A program made the translations under genes and the position numbers. From PVC group bacterium (GTDB taxonomy: Bacteria; Verrucomicrobiota; Kiritimatiellia; CAIKKV01), in contig CAMDGM010000028.1 of the NCBI GenBank assembly GCA_945898015.1, positions 1 to 44,347 on the forward strand: a stretch of 44,347 bases of DNA, written 5' to 3'. Position 1 is the first letter of the stretch. Each line of letters begins with the position of its first letter. Below, one piece after another: positions 31,512-40,265 of this stretch. The notes beneath the pieces are model-generated. The model did no database searches. It was not told the origin of the DNA and saw only the letters and a list, made by a program, of their open reading frames with translations.

Positions 31512-32642
31512 TCATGATTTTGCCTGCGGCGCCCGCGCCGAGGTCCAGCGCCGGGCCGCCGCCAGAAGTTCGCGCCCTTCGTCGGCGTTATTGCAGGACC
31601 AGGACACATCGAGCACCAGCAGGTTCGGATCCAGGGCGCGGCAAAGCGGTTCAACCTGGGTTTTGTCAACCTGGATGTGGACGATTCGTCCGGCGTCCTG
31701 AATCCGGCGATAGAGCGGCAGGTGCGCTTTTCCGTTCGGCGGCTCCTGCGGGGTCGGCACGTATTGGATGACTCGCAGATAGGGCAGGGACAGCAGGCGT
31801 GGCAGGTGCTGGCAGGCGTCCCCGCCGTCGAGGTGGTACCACATGGCGGCGCAGTCGCGGCCGAGCAGGTCGATTTCCGGCATCACAAATTCCTCGAAGT
31901 GGTCCGGCGAGAGCATGCACGAGACATCGGACTGCGTGCCGACATAGGGGGTGGGCGCCCAGAAGGGCATCCACCCGGCGTTGCCGTACCAGAAGCGGTG
32001 CTGGCGTTCCGTGATCGTTCGGAGCCGGTTCCGGGCGTGAAGGAGCTCGGTCGCGCCGTCCAGGATGGCCTGGCGCATCCAGGCGGGGTGATCGATCAGG
32101 GCGGTCATGAACTCTGTGGTTCCGATGTGCATGGAGAGCAGGTCGTGAGCCGGCAGGATGGCCGGAGCGCCGATCAGGAAGTTGTCCCAGCCGGCGGCTT
32201 CCGTCATTTTTTGGTAGAGCTGTTCAAAGCGCTGGACCCACGGATCGAGCGGATCGTGGTGGAACGGATGGGGTTTGGAAAAGTCGACGGGGAAGGGGTC
32301 GAACCAGATGGTCCGGTGGTCGAAGTGCGGGCGGCCGCCGAGCGAATTCAGCCAGCCGGCCATGAGCAGTACGGAGGGGATCGCCTCGCCGCCCCACCAC
32401 GTTTGACTCATGGATTTCAGGCTGTGCGGCACGAGCCAGTCCGGGCTGAGCCACCGGTCTTCGGCCGTGGCGGGCGGGGCGTCGCCCCGGTTCTGGTCGG
32501 CCCAGCGGTCTCCGTAGACGTCGGCCGGCGGCGGCCCGGTTTGGGGGGCGAGGACCATCATGCAGGGCCGGTCGAGCGGCCGGCCTTCCCAGAGATCCGT
32601 CAACCGTTGTTCGGCGTCATTCCAGTCCGGCTTGAATTTCAC
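31512..32642 (-). CDS. Uroporphyrinogen-decarboxylase-like (URO-D fold) protein
   Basis: 376 residues, GTG start at 32642 overlapping the stop of the SGNH gene (GTGA at 32639-32642). It resembles the URO-D/cobalamin-methyltransferase superfamily in its C-terminal barrel (SPDHFEEFVMPEIDLLGRD, MWYHLDGGDACQHLPRLL, HIQVDKTQVEPLCRALD). It lacks the heme-pathway N-terminal RQAGRY-type signature, and no other haem gene is nearby, so it is not HemE. Members of this branch are common in PVC bacteria and are often assigned to corrinoid methyl transfer or left unassigned. The link to an esterase gene suggests catabolism, but this is inference. Confidence 0.65.
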   Translation of the reverse strand: MKFKPDWNDAEQRLTDLWEGRPLDRPCMMVLAPQTGPPPADVYGDRWADQNRGDAPPATAEDRWLSPDWLVPHSLKSMSQTWWGGEAIPSVLLMAGWLNSLGGRPHFDHRTIWFDPFPVDFSKPHPFHHDPLDPWVQRFEQLYQKMTEAAGWDNFLIGAPAILPAHDLLSMHIGTTEFMTALIDHPAWMRQAILDGATELLHARNRLRTITERQHRFWYGNAGWMPFWAPTPYVGTQSDVSCMLSPDHFEEFVMPEIDLLGRDCAAMWYHLDGGDACQHLPRLLSLPYLRVIQYVPTPQEPPNGKAHLPLYRRIQDAGRIVHIQVDKTQVEPLCRALDPNLLVLDVSWSCNNADEGRELLAAARRWTSARAPQAKS

Positions 32643-33772
32643 GGTGTGATTCCATTCTGTAAAGGTGAGGAAAGCAGGGCCGGCAAGGTCTTGATGAAGA
32701 CGTCGGCCTGCCGCATCATGCCCAGATCGTTGGGGTGGAGGCCGTCGACGGTTCCTTCATAATCGTTGCCCAGCATGCCTTCGTTGGAAAGAAAGTGGAG
32801 GTGTGTGTCGCCTTCCTTGACAAGCTTGGTTTGAATCGTTTGAAGGAGGGTTCCTTTTTCGGTTGGGGAGAGATGCTCGAAGTTGGATTCTTCGACCAGG
32901 AGGATGGGGGTGGTCGGATGCGCTTTCCGCAGGATTTTCACAAAGGGTTCGACGCGATCCGTCACCATGTTGGGTGTCATATTCGCCAGGCAGTCCAGCA
33001 CATAGAGGGCGGGGTCGAGTTCGGACAAGAGGTCCGCCAGGGCCGGCTCCATCCGGCCGCTTCCGGAAAATCCCAGGTTGATGATCGGCCAGTCAAGCCG
33101 CCGGCTTACGATTGCGGTGGCGGCCATGCCAGGCCGGGAGGCGCAGCCGCCCTGGGTGATGGAGGTGCCGTAGAACACAATGGGCTTCCGGGGCGGGGCG
33201 TCGGCGGGGCCGGGAGTCGTGAAGCGGTTGTTTTTGGGAATTCCCAGCGCCATGCTTTTGATGCCATTGAATAAAGGCAGGTAGAGGCGGTAGGTCGCGC
33301 CCGGGGATACGCTGAAGTGGGCCTTGTTTTTGGTGACGTACCGGGGGCGGCCGTTGGCGTGGAAAACCCAGGCGCCCTGTTTGTCTTTGACGTAGAGGTC
33401 GACGCCGCTGACGCCGGTGGAGGGCATGTGGGGGAGTCCCAGGTCGTTTCTTACCAGCGCCCAGCGCACCTCCAGCGTCGTGGCATCCGTGGAGAACTGG
33501 AGATACATGCCGGTGGTGTCATGGCTCAGATCCCAGACGTCTTTGGGGACCGCGGTTTTGGCGGTTGCCGGAAGGCGGTCGTAAAACGATTCCGTGTTGG
33601 TCCACCCTTTTCCGGCCAATGAAAAAAGGACGCTGTCATACCAGACGGTTTTGCCGTCCGGGTCGTTTGTGCCGTGTTGGGGATCGATTTCCCCAGCCTG
33701 AATCCACCCGCCCGTCGTCGCAAAAATGCAGTAGAACAGGCAACAGGTCAAGGCGGAGGGCATCTTTTTCAT
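32639..33772 (-). CDS. Secreted SGNH/GDSL hydrolase
   Basis: 377 residues from ATG 33772 (a frame to 33853 has no better start). A signal peptide is present (MKKMPSALTCCLFYCIFATT to IQAG). The N-terminal beta-sandwich contains SGVDLYV, the GxDLY motif found next to this esterase type. The SGNH domain has the nucleophile block FYGTSITQGG near residue 204, block II LGFSGSGRM, block III region LDCLANMTP and the Asp-His pair DGLHPND near 345. It probably deacylates carbohydrates or another secreted ester substrate. It is translationally coupled to the UroD-like gene. Repeat copy D lies upstream. Confidence 0.83.
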   Translation of the reverse strand: MKKMPSALTCCLFYCIFATTGGWIQAGEIDPQHGTNDPDGKTVWYDSVLFSLAGKGWTNTESFYDRLPATAKTAVPKDVWDLSHDTTGMYLQFSTDATTLEVRWALVRNDLGLPHMPSTGVSGVDLYVKDKQGAWVFHANGRPRYVTKNKAHFSVSPGATYRLYLPLFNGIKSMALGIPKNNRFTTPGPADAPPRKPIVFYGTSITQGGCASRPGMAATAIVSRRLDWPIINLGFSGSGRMEPALADLLSELDPALYVLDCLANMTPNMVTDRVEPFVKILRKAHPTTPILLVEESNFEHLSPTEKGTLLQTIQTKLVKEGDTHLHFLSNEGMLGNDYEGTVDGLHPNDLGMMRQADVFIKTLPALLSSPLQNGITP

Positions 33773-34158
33773 TTCCAGCAAGAATAGCCCTCCGGCCTTG
33801 CGCAGGTCAATGGAAAGATGGCCCCTGATCCTCGCCTGACGAACGCTTTTCAAAGGGAAAGGGTGTGACGGTCTTGCTGGGGTGCGGCGTTTCGGGCGTT
33901 CCCCGGCGGGTGCTTTTGCGCGCTAAGGGCTTCAGGCTGGATGGGCCGGGCCTTTAGGCCACGTCCCATCGCCTTCAACCCTTATCATCGCAAAATCACC
34001 TCGTCGTGGTCCGCCTGATCGAAACGCCGCAACCCGACGGGTCCTCCTGCATCGTTCACATGCCAGCATAGCGGAACTGGGAAATTCTTAGGCGTGGTTT
34101 TGGGATGGCTTTCGCACTTGTTTCCGGAGCCTCTTTAATCCATTCTTGAGGCCGAATC
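33773..34158. other. Divergent intergenic region containing repeat copy D
   Basis: 386 bp between the minus-strand SGNH gene and plus-strand nadE. It holds repeat copy D (33882-34031). The remaining stretches have no recognised gene; promoters for both flanking genes must lie here, but none was confidently placed. Confidence 0.6.
33882..34031 (+). repeat. Structured dispersed repeat, copy D (lacks 3' hairpin)
   Basis: P1 is 33883-33894 with 34020-34031, close to perfect apart from its outer end. P2 is TTTTGCG/CGCAAAA (33914-33920 with 33989-33995). P3 is 33924-33929/33979-33984, 33934-33937/33971-33974 and 33940-33945/33965-33970, with the same TG bulge (33938-33939). The apical region adds a small extra palindrome, GGCCTTTAGGCC. 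The P4 hairpin of the other copies is absent. The P2 base at position 5 is G-C here and C-G in copy C, a double compensatory change. Confidence 0.8.
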
Positions 34159-36060
34159 ATGAAAGAGACTATTTCCATTGCGCTGGCCCAGATGGAGGTT
34201 AAGCCCGGCCGTCCGGGCGAAAACGCCGCCCGCATGTTGCAGCTTATTGGTGAGGCCCGCCAGGCCGGGGCGCGGCTCGTGGCTTTTCCGGAAATGGCCA
34301 TTCCCGGCTATTTGCTGGGCGATGAATGGGAGCGGCCCGCGTTTCTGCGTGAATGCGAGAGCGCCGGCGCGGCCGTGATCGCGGCCTCGCAGGGGTTGAC
34401 GCTGCTCTTCGGAAATGTGGCGATGGACTGGGGCAGGCGGAACGAGGATGGCCGCGTGCGCAAGTACAACGCGTTGTTCGCGGCCGAGGATGGCCGCCTG
34501 CTCGCCCCGGATAACGGGACCGGCTACCCGTTTGTGATCAAGACGCTCATGCCCAATTACCGGGAGTTTGACGACAGCCGGCATTTCTACGACCTGCGCA
34601 AGCTGGCCCTCGAAACCGCCCGGCCCGTGGCCGACTTGCTGGCTCCTGTCGTGACCCGGGTGGGCCGGATCGGGGCGATGCTTTGCGAGGACGCCTGGGA
34701 TGCAGATTACGGGTGTTCGCCGGCCCAGGTGCTGGCAGCCAAACGGGTGGACCTGTTGGTCAACCTCAGTTGTTCGCCGTATACATTCAACAAGAATCAT
34801 AAACGGAATCGCCTTTTTTCCGCGCTCGCCACGACGCACGGGAAGCCCGTGGTCTACGTCAATGCGGTGGGGATCCAGAACAACGGCAAGACGGTTTTCA
34901 CGTTTGACGGGGGCACGGCCGTCTATGCCCCTGGCGGTCGCGTGGTCGAGGGACCGCCCGCCTTTGAGGAAGGGCTGCTCCGGTTGGATGTGCCGCTCGC
35001 GCCGGGCGCCGCCTTCGGCCGGCCGGTTGAGTTTCGCGAGGACGGGATCGCCGATCTGTTCCGGGCCGTTTCCACCGGAACGCGCCGGTTCATGGCGCTC
35101 TGCGGGGTGAAACGGGTGGTGGTGGGCGTGTCGGGCGGCATTGATTCCGCCGTCGTGGCGGCCCTTTACCGGAACCTGCTGGCGCCCGGCGATTTGATCC
35201 TGGTCAACATGCCCGGCCCGTTCACGTCCCCTCGCACGCGGAAGTTGGCGGCGGGATTGGCCGGGGCGCTGGGTTGCCCGTATGGCGAGATTCCAATCCA
35301 GCCCTCGGTGGCGGCGAGCCGGGCCCAGTTGGAGGGATTCCGGATGGCCAGTCCGGACGGCGCCCTGGTTGAAACGCTGAGGCTGACCGATTTCGTGATG
35401 GAGAATGTTCAGGCGCGTGACCGGTCGGCCCGGATTCTTTCCGCGGTGGCGGCCTCCGTGGGCGGCGTGTTCACGTGTAACGCCAACAAATCCGAGCTGA
35501 CGGTCGGCTATTCCACGCTGTATGGCGATCTGGGCGGTTATCTGGCCAACATTGCGGACTTGTGGAAGGGGGAGGTTTACGCCCTGGCCCGCCACCTGAA
35601 CGAGCAGGTGTTTGGCCGGCCGGTGATTCCGGAAGGCATTTTCACGGTGATGCCTTCCGCCGAACTCAGCGCGGCCCAGAATGTGGAGGAGGGGAAGGGC
35701 GACCCCCTCCAGTATCCGTACCACGACTGCCTGTTCCGGAGCTGGGTGGAGGCCTGGAACCGGACGACGCCGGAAGACATCCTGGCGTGGTATGCGGCCG
35801 GCGAGCTGGAGACGCGCCTTCATTATGAGGGCAAGGTGGCGGAGCGGTTTCCGGATGCGCGCTCCTTCATTGCCGATTTGGAACGCTGGTGGAACCAGTA
35901 TCAGGGGCTGGGCGTGGCCAAGCGCATCCAGGCGCCGCCGGTGCTGGGCGTCAAGCGCCGCGCTTTCGGCTTCGATCATCGCGAGTCCCAGCTGGGCGTG
36001 CATTATACGGCCCGTTATCAGGAACTGAAAAACGACCTGCTCAAGGAGAATGGCGGATGA
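34159..36060 (+). CDS. nadE: Glutamine-dependent NAD+ synthase
   Basis: 633 residues. The N-terminal nitrilase-type glutaminase domain (about 1-270) has the Glu-Lys-Cys set: Glu in LVAFPEMAIPGYL, Lys in KTLMPNYREFDDSRHF, and Cys in GAMLCEDAWDADY. The C-terminal ATP-pyrophosphatase/NAD synthetase domain has the P-loop VVGVSGGIDSAVVAAL and later FTCNANKSELTVGYSTLYGDLGG. It converts deamido-NAD+ to NAD+ with ammonia channelled from glutamine. Its stop overlaps the next start (ATGA at 36057-36060), an unusual partner for this enzyme. Confidence 0.94.
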   Translation: MKETISIALAQMEVKPGRPGENAARMLQLIGEARQAGARLVAFPEMAIPGYLLGDEWERPAFLRECESAGAAVIAASQGLTLLFGNVAMDWGRRNEDGRVRKYNALFAAEDGRLLAPDNGTGYPFVIKTLMPNYREFDDSRHFYDLRKLALETARPVADLLAPVVTRVGRIGAMLCEDAWDADYGCSPAQVLAAKRVDLLVNLSCSPYTFNKNHKRNRLFSALATTHGKPVVYVNAVGIQNNGKTVFTFDGGTAVYAPGGRVVEGPPAFEEGLLRLDVPLAPGAAFGRPVEFREDGIADLFRAVSTGTRRFMALCGVKRVVVGVSGGIDSAVVAALYRNLLAPGDLILVNMPGPFTSPRTRKLAAGLAGALGCPYGEIPIQPSVAASRAQLEGFRMASPDGALVETLRLTDFVMENVQARDRSARILSAVAASVGGVFTCNANKSELTVGYSTLYGDLGGYLANIADLWKGEVYALARHLNEQVFGRPVIPEGIFTVMPSAELSAAQNVEEGKGDPLQYPYHDCLFRSWVEAWNRTTPEDILAWYAAGELETRLHYEGKVAERFPDARSFIADLERWWNQYQGLGVAKRIQAPPVLGVKRRAFGFDHRESQLGVHYTARYQELKNDLLKENGG

Positions 36061-37178
36061 GTTTTCCGGAATTTGACCGCACCCGTCTGCGTCTTTATAG
36101 TTTGAAGGAGCGTTCCAATCGCGCCCGCATTGAGGAAGAACAGGTTAAGCCGGGCGAGGCGCCGGGCCGCTCGGATGAGCTTTTCCGCAAGGGGGTGCGC
36201 GAATCGGCGGACCGGATCCGCCTGGCCCGGAAGGCCGGCCGGCCGGTGATGGCCGTCTTTGGCGCGCACAGCGTGAAGAACGGGCTTGGCCCGGTGTTCA
36301 TTCATCTCATGGAAAAAGGATGGCTCACCCATCTCGCCACCAATGGGGCGGGCATCATCCATGACTGGGAATACGCCTTTCAGGGGGAGACCAGCGAAGA
36401 CGTCAAGGTGAATGTCCGGGAGGGCCGGTTCGGCTTGTGGCAGGAAACGGGCTTTCATCTCAATCTGGCGCTCCTCCTGGGCGCCCGCGAGGGGCTCGGG
36501 TATGGGGAGTCGATTGGCCGGCTGATTATCCGGGGGGGCCACGACGTGCCCCGCCAGGCGCCCCTGCTGGCGGACATCGCCCGCGCGGGCGATGGCGCGG
36601 CCCAGGCGGCGAAGGCGGCCGCCTCGGCCGATCTCCTGGCGGCGATCGGCCGGTTCGGCATTCCCCAGGGATGGATGCCGGTCCAGCACCCGTTCAAGAA
36701 GTTCAGCATCCAGGCCGCCGCCCATCGGCTGGGGATCCCGTTCACCGGCCACCCCATGATCGGGCATGACATCATTTACACCCATCCGCTCAACTCCTGT
36801 GCCGCGATCGGCCGGTGTGCCGAGCGGGATTTCCTGCGCTTCGCGCATAGCGTTTCCCGGCTGGAGGGCGGCGTCTATCTGTCGATCGGGTCCGCCGTCA
36901 TGTCGCCCATGATTTTTGAAAAATCCTTCTCCATGGCCCGCAATGTGGCCCGCCAGACCGGGCAGCCGCTGGACAATCCCTACCTGATGATTGTGGACCT
37001 GGCCGAGTCGCGGTGGGATTGGACCCGGGGCGAGCCGCCGATGGAGTCGCCGGACTACTACCTGCGCTTTAACAAGACGTTCAGCCGGATGGGCGGCACG
37101 ATGCGGTATTTGAGCGCCGACAACCGGGATTTTGTGACGGCGTTGACGTTGGAACTGGATCAGGAGGCCGGATCATGA
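36057..37178 (+). CDS. Conserved unknown protein, possibly deoxyhypusine-synthase-like fold
   Basis: 373 residues from ATG 36057; an upstream in-frame extension inside nadE is rejected. Motifs seen: [39 protein letters not shown] followed by GETSEDVK, and [18 protein letters not shown]. The NGAGIIHD and SEDV stretches recall the NAD-binding region of deoxyhypusine-synthase-like proteins, but I cannot confirm that homology by eye. There is no signal peptide or membrane segment. It is coupled on both sides by four-base overlaps (to nadE and to rfbB), so it is very likely required together with NAD or sugar-nucleotide metabolism. The Gly-rich loop and its link to nadE make an NAD-dependent enzyme plausible. 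Confidence 0.65.
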   Translation: MSFPEFDRTRLRLYSLKERSNRARIEEEQVKPGEAPGRSDELFRKGVRESADRIRLARKAGRPVMAVFGAHSVKNGLGPVFIHLMEKGWLTHLATNGAGIIHDWEYAFQGETSEDVKVNVREGRFGLWQETGFHLNLALLLGAREGLGYGESIGRLIIRGGHDVPRQAPLLADIARAGDGAAQAAKAAASADLLAAIGRFGIPQGWMPVQHPFKKFSIQAAAHRLGIPFTGHPMIGHDIIYTHPLNSCAAIGRCAERDFLRFAHSVSRLEGGVYLSIGSAVMSPMIFEKSFSMARNVARQTGQPLDNPYLMIVDLAESRWDWTRGEPPMESPDYYLRFNKTFSRMGGTMRYLSADNRDFVTALTLELDQEAGS

Positions 37179-38248
37179 CGAGTGGAGCGAAGCGGATTCT
37201 GGTGACGGGCGGAGCGGGGTTTATCGGGTCGGCCGTGGTGCGGCTGTTGATCCGGGAGACGCCGCACACGGTGCGCAATCTCGATGCGCTGACCTATGCC
37301 GGGAATTTGGAGTCGGTGAAAGAGGCGGCGTCGGACCCCCGCTATTCGTTTGTGCGGGCGGATGTGGCGGATGCCGCGGCGGTGGGCCGGGTGTTTGCGG
37401 AATTCCGGCCCGACGCCGTGCTGCATCTTGCGGCGGAGTCGCACGTGGACCGGTCGATCGACAAGCCGGCGGCCTTCATCGAGACGAATGTGGTGGGGAC
37501 GTATACGATGCTCGAGGCGGCGCGGGCGTACTGGGAGAAGCTGGATCCGGCGGCCCGAGCAGCCTTTCGATTCCTGCACATATCCACGGACGAGGTGTAT
37601 GGCAGCCTCGGCGCGGACGGACTGTTCACGGAGACGACGCCGTATGATCCGCGCTCGCCGTACTCGGCCAGCAAGGCGGCCTCGGACCACCTGGTCATGG
37701 CCTGGCATCATACGTTCGGATTGCCCGTGCTGATCACGAACTGCTCGAACAACTACGGGCCGTATCATTTTCCCGAAAAGCTGATCCCGCTGGTCATCCT
37801 GAACGCCCTGGACGGCAAGCCCCTGCCGATCTATGGGAAAGGCGACAACATCCGGGATTGGCTGTATGTCGAGGATCATGCCCGGGCCTTGGTGAAAGTC
37901 GTGTTGGAGGGGAAGCCGGGCGAGACGTATAACGTGGGCGGCCGCAATGAGCGCACCAACCTGCAGGTGGTGCAGACGATCTGCGGGCTGCTGGATGAGT
38001 TGCGGCCGGCCGCCGCTTCTTACGGCGTACTGATTGCTTTTGTGCCGGACCGGCCGGGGCATGACCGGCGGTACGCGATCGACGCCTCCAAGCTGGAGCG
38101 CGAGCTGGGCTGGAAGGCGCGCGAGACGTTTGAGACCGGATTGCGGAAAACGGTGGCCTGGTATTTGGATAACCGCTGGTGGTGGGAGCCGATCCGGCAG
38201 GGGAAGTATGCGGGCGAGCGGCTGGGATCCGGAAAAAAGGGGGCGTGA
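37175..38248 (+). CDS. rfbB: dTDP-glucose 4,6-dehydratase
   Basis: 357 residues. An extended SDR that makes dTDP-4-keto-6-deoxyglucose. The Rossmann motif [13 protein letters not shown] is at residues 10-22. Diagnostic motifs are [13 protein letters not shown], the catalytic [11 protein letters not shown] with its Thr-Asp-Glu triad, [12 protein letters not shown] (YxxxK) and [18 protein letters not shown]. The C-terminal [21 protein letters not shown] is typical. Other rml genes are absent from the window, so the pathway end product (rhamnose, fucosamine or another deoxysugar) is unknown. Its start overlaps the previous gene; the next gene starts one base after its stop. Confidence 0.93.
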   Translation: MTSGAKRILVTGGAGFIGSAVVRLLIRETPHTVRNLDALTYAGNLESVKEAASDPRYSFVRADVADAAAVGRVFAEFRPDAVLHLAAESHVDRSIDKPAAFIETNVVGTYTMLEAARAYWEKLDPAARAAFRFLHISTDEVYGSLGADGLFTETTPYDPRSPYSASKAASDHLVMAWHHTFGLPVLITNCSNNYGPYHFPEKLIPLVILNALDGKPLPIYGKGDNIRDWLYVEDHARALVKVVLEGKPGETYNVGGRNERTNLQVVQTICGLLDELRPAAASYGVLIAFVPDRPGHDRRYAIDASKLERELGWKARETFETGLRKTVAWYLDNRWWWEPIRQGKYAGERLGSGKKGA

Positions 38249-38249
38249 G

Positions 38250-39188
38250 ATGGCGACTTACCTGGTGACGGGCGGCGCGGGTTTTATCGGCTCGCACATT
38301 GTGGAGGCGCTGGTGGCGGACGGCGCCAGCGTGCGCGTGTTTGACAACCTGGCCACGGGCCACCGCGAAAATCTCGATGGCGTCAAGGGGCGGGTTTCCC
38401 TGATCGAGGCGGATATTCGGGACACGGACGCCCTGGCCACGGCCATGCGGGGGGTGGAGTTTGTGTTCCACGAGGCGGCGATGGTCTCGGTTCCGCTGTC
38501 GTGCGAAAAGCCGCGGGAGTGCCACGAGGTCAATGCCACCGGCACGCTGAATGTCCTGCTGGCGGCGCGGGAGGCGGGCGTCCGGCGCGTCGTCATGGCG
38601 AGCACGGCGGCGGCGTACGGCAACAACCCCGAGCTGCCCAAGCGGGAGGGCATGCGGCCCGAGCCCGAGTCGCCCTACGGGCTGACGAAGGTGACGGGCG
38701 AATATTATTTGCGGTCCTTTGCGCAGTTGTACGGGTTGCAGACCCTGGCCTTGCGCTACTTCAATGTGTACGGTCCCCGGCAGGATCCGAAGTCGATGTA
38801 CTCGGGGGTGATCTCCAAATTCGTGGAGGTGCTGACGGCGGGCGGCACGCCGACGGTGTTCGGGGACGGCCGCCAGACGCGCGATTTTGTGTTTGTGAAA
38901 GACGTGGTGCAGGCCAATCTCAAGGCCATGCAGGCCAGGGCCCTGGAGCCCGGCGAGGTGGTCAATGTGGGAACCGGCAAGGCGGTGTCCTTGCTGGAGC
39001 TTCTGGCGGTGCTGGGCGAGCTGACCGGCCGGGATGCGACGCCGACGTTTGGCCCGGCGCGTGCCGGCGATGTGCAGCATTCCCTGGCCGATATCGGGCA
39101 GGCCCGCCAGCGGCTGGGGTACGAGCCGCGGACGTCGATCCGGGAGGGGTTGGCGGAGTTGATCACGTGGAAGAAAAGCGTCGGTTGA
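38250..39188 (+). CDS. NAD-dependent sugar-nucleotide epimerase (UDP-GlcNAc/Glc 4-epimerase-like)
   Basis: 312 residues from ATG 38250, one base after rfbB, with an A/G-rich site before it. Extended [21 protein letters not shown] at the N-terminus, FVFHEAAMVSVP, catalytic Ser in MASTAAAYGNNP and the YGLTK YxxxK motif, followed by RYFNVYGPRQDP and the C-terminal GDGRQTRDFVFVKDVV. This is the pattern of WbpP/GalE-like epimerases acting on UDP-GlcNAc or UDP-Glc; substrate choice cannot be told by eye. Length is typical. It belongs to the sugar cluster with rfbB and the acyltransferase. Confidence 0.88.
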   Translation: MATYLVTGGAGFIGSHIVEALVADGASVRVFDNLATGHRENLDGVKGRVSLIEADIRDTDALATAMRGVEFVFHEAAMVSVPLSCEKPRECHEVNATGTLNVLLAAREAGVRRVVMASTAAAYGNNPELPKREGMRPEPESPYGLTKVTGEYYLRSFAQLYGLQTLALRYFNVYGPRQDPKSMYSGVISKFVEVLTAGGTPTVFGDGRQTRDFVFVKDVVQANLKAMQARALEPGEVVNVGTGKAVSLLELLAVLGELTGRDATPTFGPARAGDVQHSLADIGQARQRLGYEPRTSIREGLAELITWKKSVG

Positions 39189-39215
39189 AGCCGGGTTTCC
39201 GGAAAGGGGATTTTC

Positions 39216-40253
39216 ATGATTGAGGCTATGAAGGCGCGGATTGGCAGGGTGCAAACGGTGCTGGGGCTTGTGGCGCCCGGATCGCTCGGGCAGGTGTCCA
39301 TGCATGAGCATTTGCATTCCGACATGTGGGATGCCCGGGCGGACCAGATGATCGAGGAGGAGCGGCCGACCTCGCCGGAGCGCCTCCAGTTTTTGATGAA
39401 CGACGCGGTGCCCTTGCTGCGCGAGTGTCGCGAGAAGCACGGCATGAACGCGTATTGTGACACCACCATGCCGCCGTACCGGGCCTGGCCGGATGTGTAC
39501 GAGAAGGTTTCCGCCGCCTCGGGCGTGCAGATCATCATGTCGACCGGGTTTTATCGGGAGATTGAAACCGGCACGTATATGATCACCAGCCCGGATCGCG
39601 CCATCTGGCCGTTTGTCCGGACGGCGTCGGTGGAGGAGCTGGAGGAGTTTTGCGTGAAGGAGATTGTGGAGGGCATCCATGGCACGTCGGTCCGGGCGGG
39701 GTGCATCAAGCTGGCCACCAGCCGGGCGGCCCTGACGCCGGTGGAAAGCAAGGCGTTCCGGGCCGGCGCGCAGGCGCAGATTCGGACCGGCGTCTCCATC
39801 ACGACTCACTGCACCAAGCTGGGCGCGGAATCCAGCCAGCTCATGCTGCTGGATCGCGAAGGGGTGGACCTTAACCGCGTGGTCATCGGGCACACCGCCT
39901 GGCATATCAGCGACAAGTCCTACCGGCATACCGTCATGGATTGGATGAAACGGGGGGCTTCGTTCCTGCCCACCAATCTCAAGGTGACCAAGCCCGAAGA
40001 CTGGCGGCCGATGGTGGAGTCGTTCCACGAGATCTTTGCCGCCGGGCTGGGGGAGAAGCTGGTGCTGGGAATGGATCACGGGTACGGCTCCGAAAAAGGC
40101 GTGTTCGAGCCCATGTGGTTTATGCCCCCGCCTCCGTTCCGGTACCTGTTTGATCAGGTGCTGCCGGTGCTTCGGACGCTGGGGCTGACGGCGGAGGAGG
40201 AACGGGCCGTGATGGAAACCAATCCCGCGCGGTTGCTGGCGATTGCGGGTTAA
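39216..40253 (+). CDS. Phosphotriesterase-family metal-dependent hydrolase
   Basis: 345 residues from ATG 39216 with AAAGGGG six bases upstream; an in-frame ATG at 39228 is the alternative. The amidohydrolase binuclear metal site is readable: HxH in MHEHLHSD, the carboxylated lysine region GCIKLATS, His in TTHCTK, His in IGHTAWH and Asp in GMDHGY. The family includes phosphotriesterases and lactonases as well as proteins of unknown substrate such as E. coli Php. Its placement between sugar-nucleotide genes suggests a sugar lactone or phosphoester substrate; that is inference. No signal peptide. Confidence 0.85.
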   Translation: MIEAMKARIGRVQTVLGLVAPGSLGQVSMHEHLHSDMWDARADQMIEEERPTSPERLQFLMNDAVPLLRECREKHGMNAYCDTTMPPYRAWPDVYEKVSAASGVQIIMSTGFYREIETGTYMITSPDRAIWPFVRTASVEELEEFCVKEIVEGIHGTSVRAGCIKLATSRAALTPVESKAFRAGAQAQIRTGVSITTHCTKLGAESSQLMLLDREGVDLNRVVIGHTAWHISDKSYRHTVMDWMKRGASFLPTNLKVTKPEDWRPMVESFHEIFAAGLGEKLVLGMDHGYGSEKGVFEPMWFMPPPPFRYLFDQVLPVLRTLGLTAEEERAVMETNPARLLAIAG

Positions 40254-40265
40254 GCGAGGTGTTTT

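Noticed and set aside
31512..32642. Uroporphyrinogen decarboxylase HemE
   Set aside because: The N-terminal RQAGRY-type signature of HemE is missing and no haem genes are nearby; only the fold family is supported.
34135..36003. 622-codon minus-strand frame opposite nadE
   Set aside because: nadE has all catalytic motifs on the plus strand; this is an antisense shadow.
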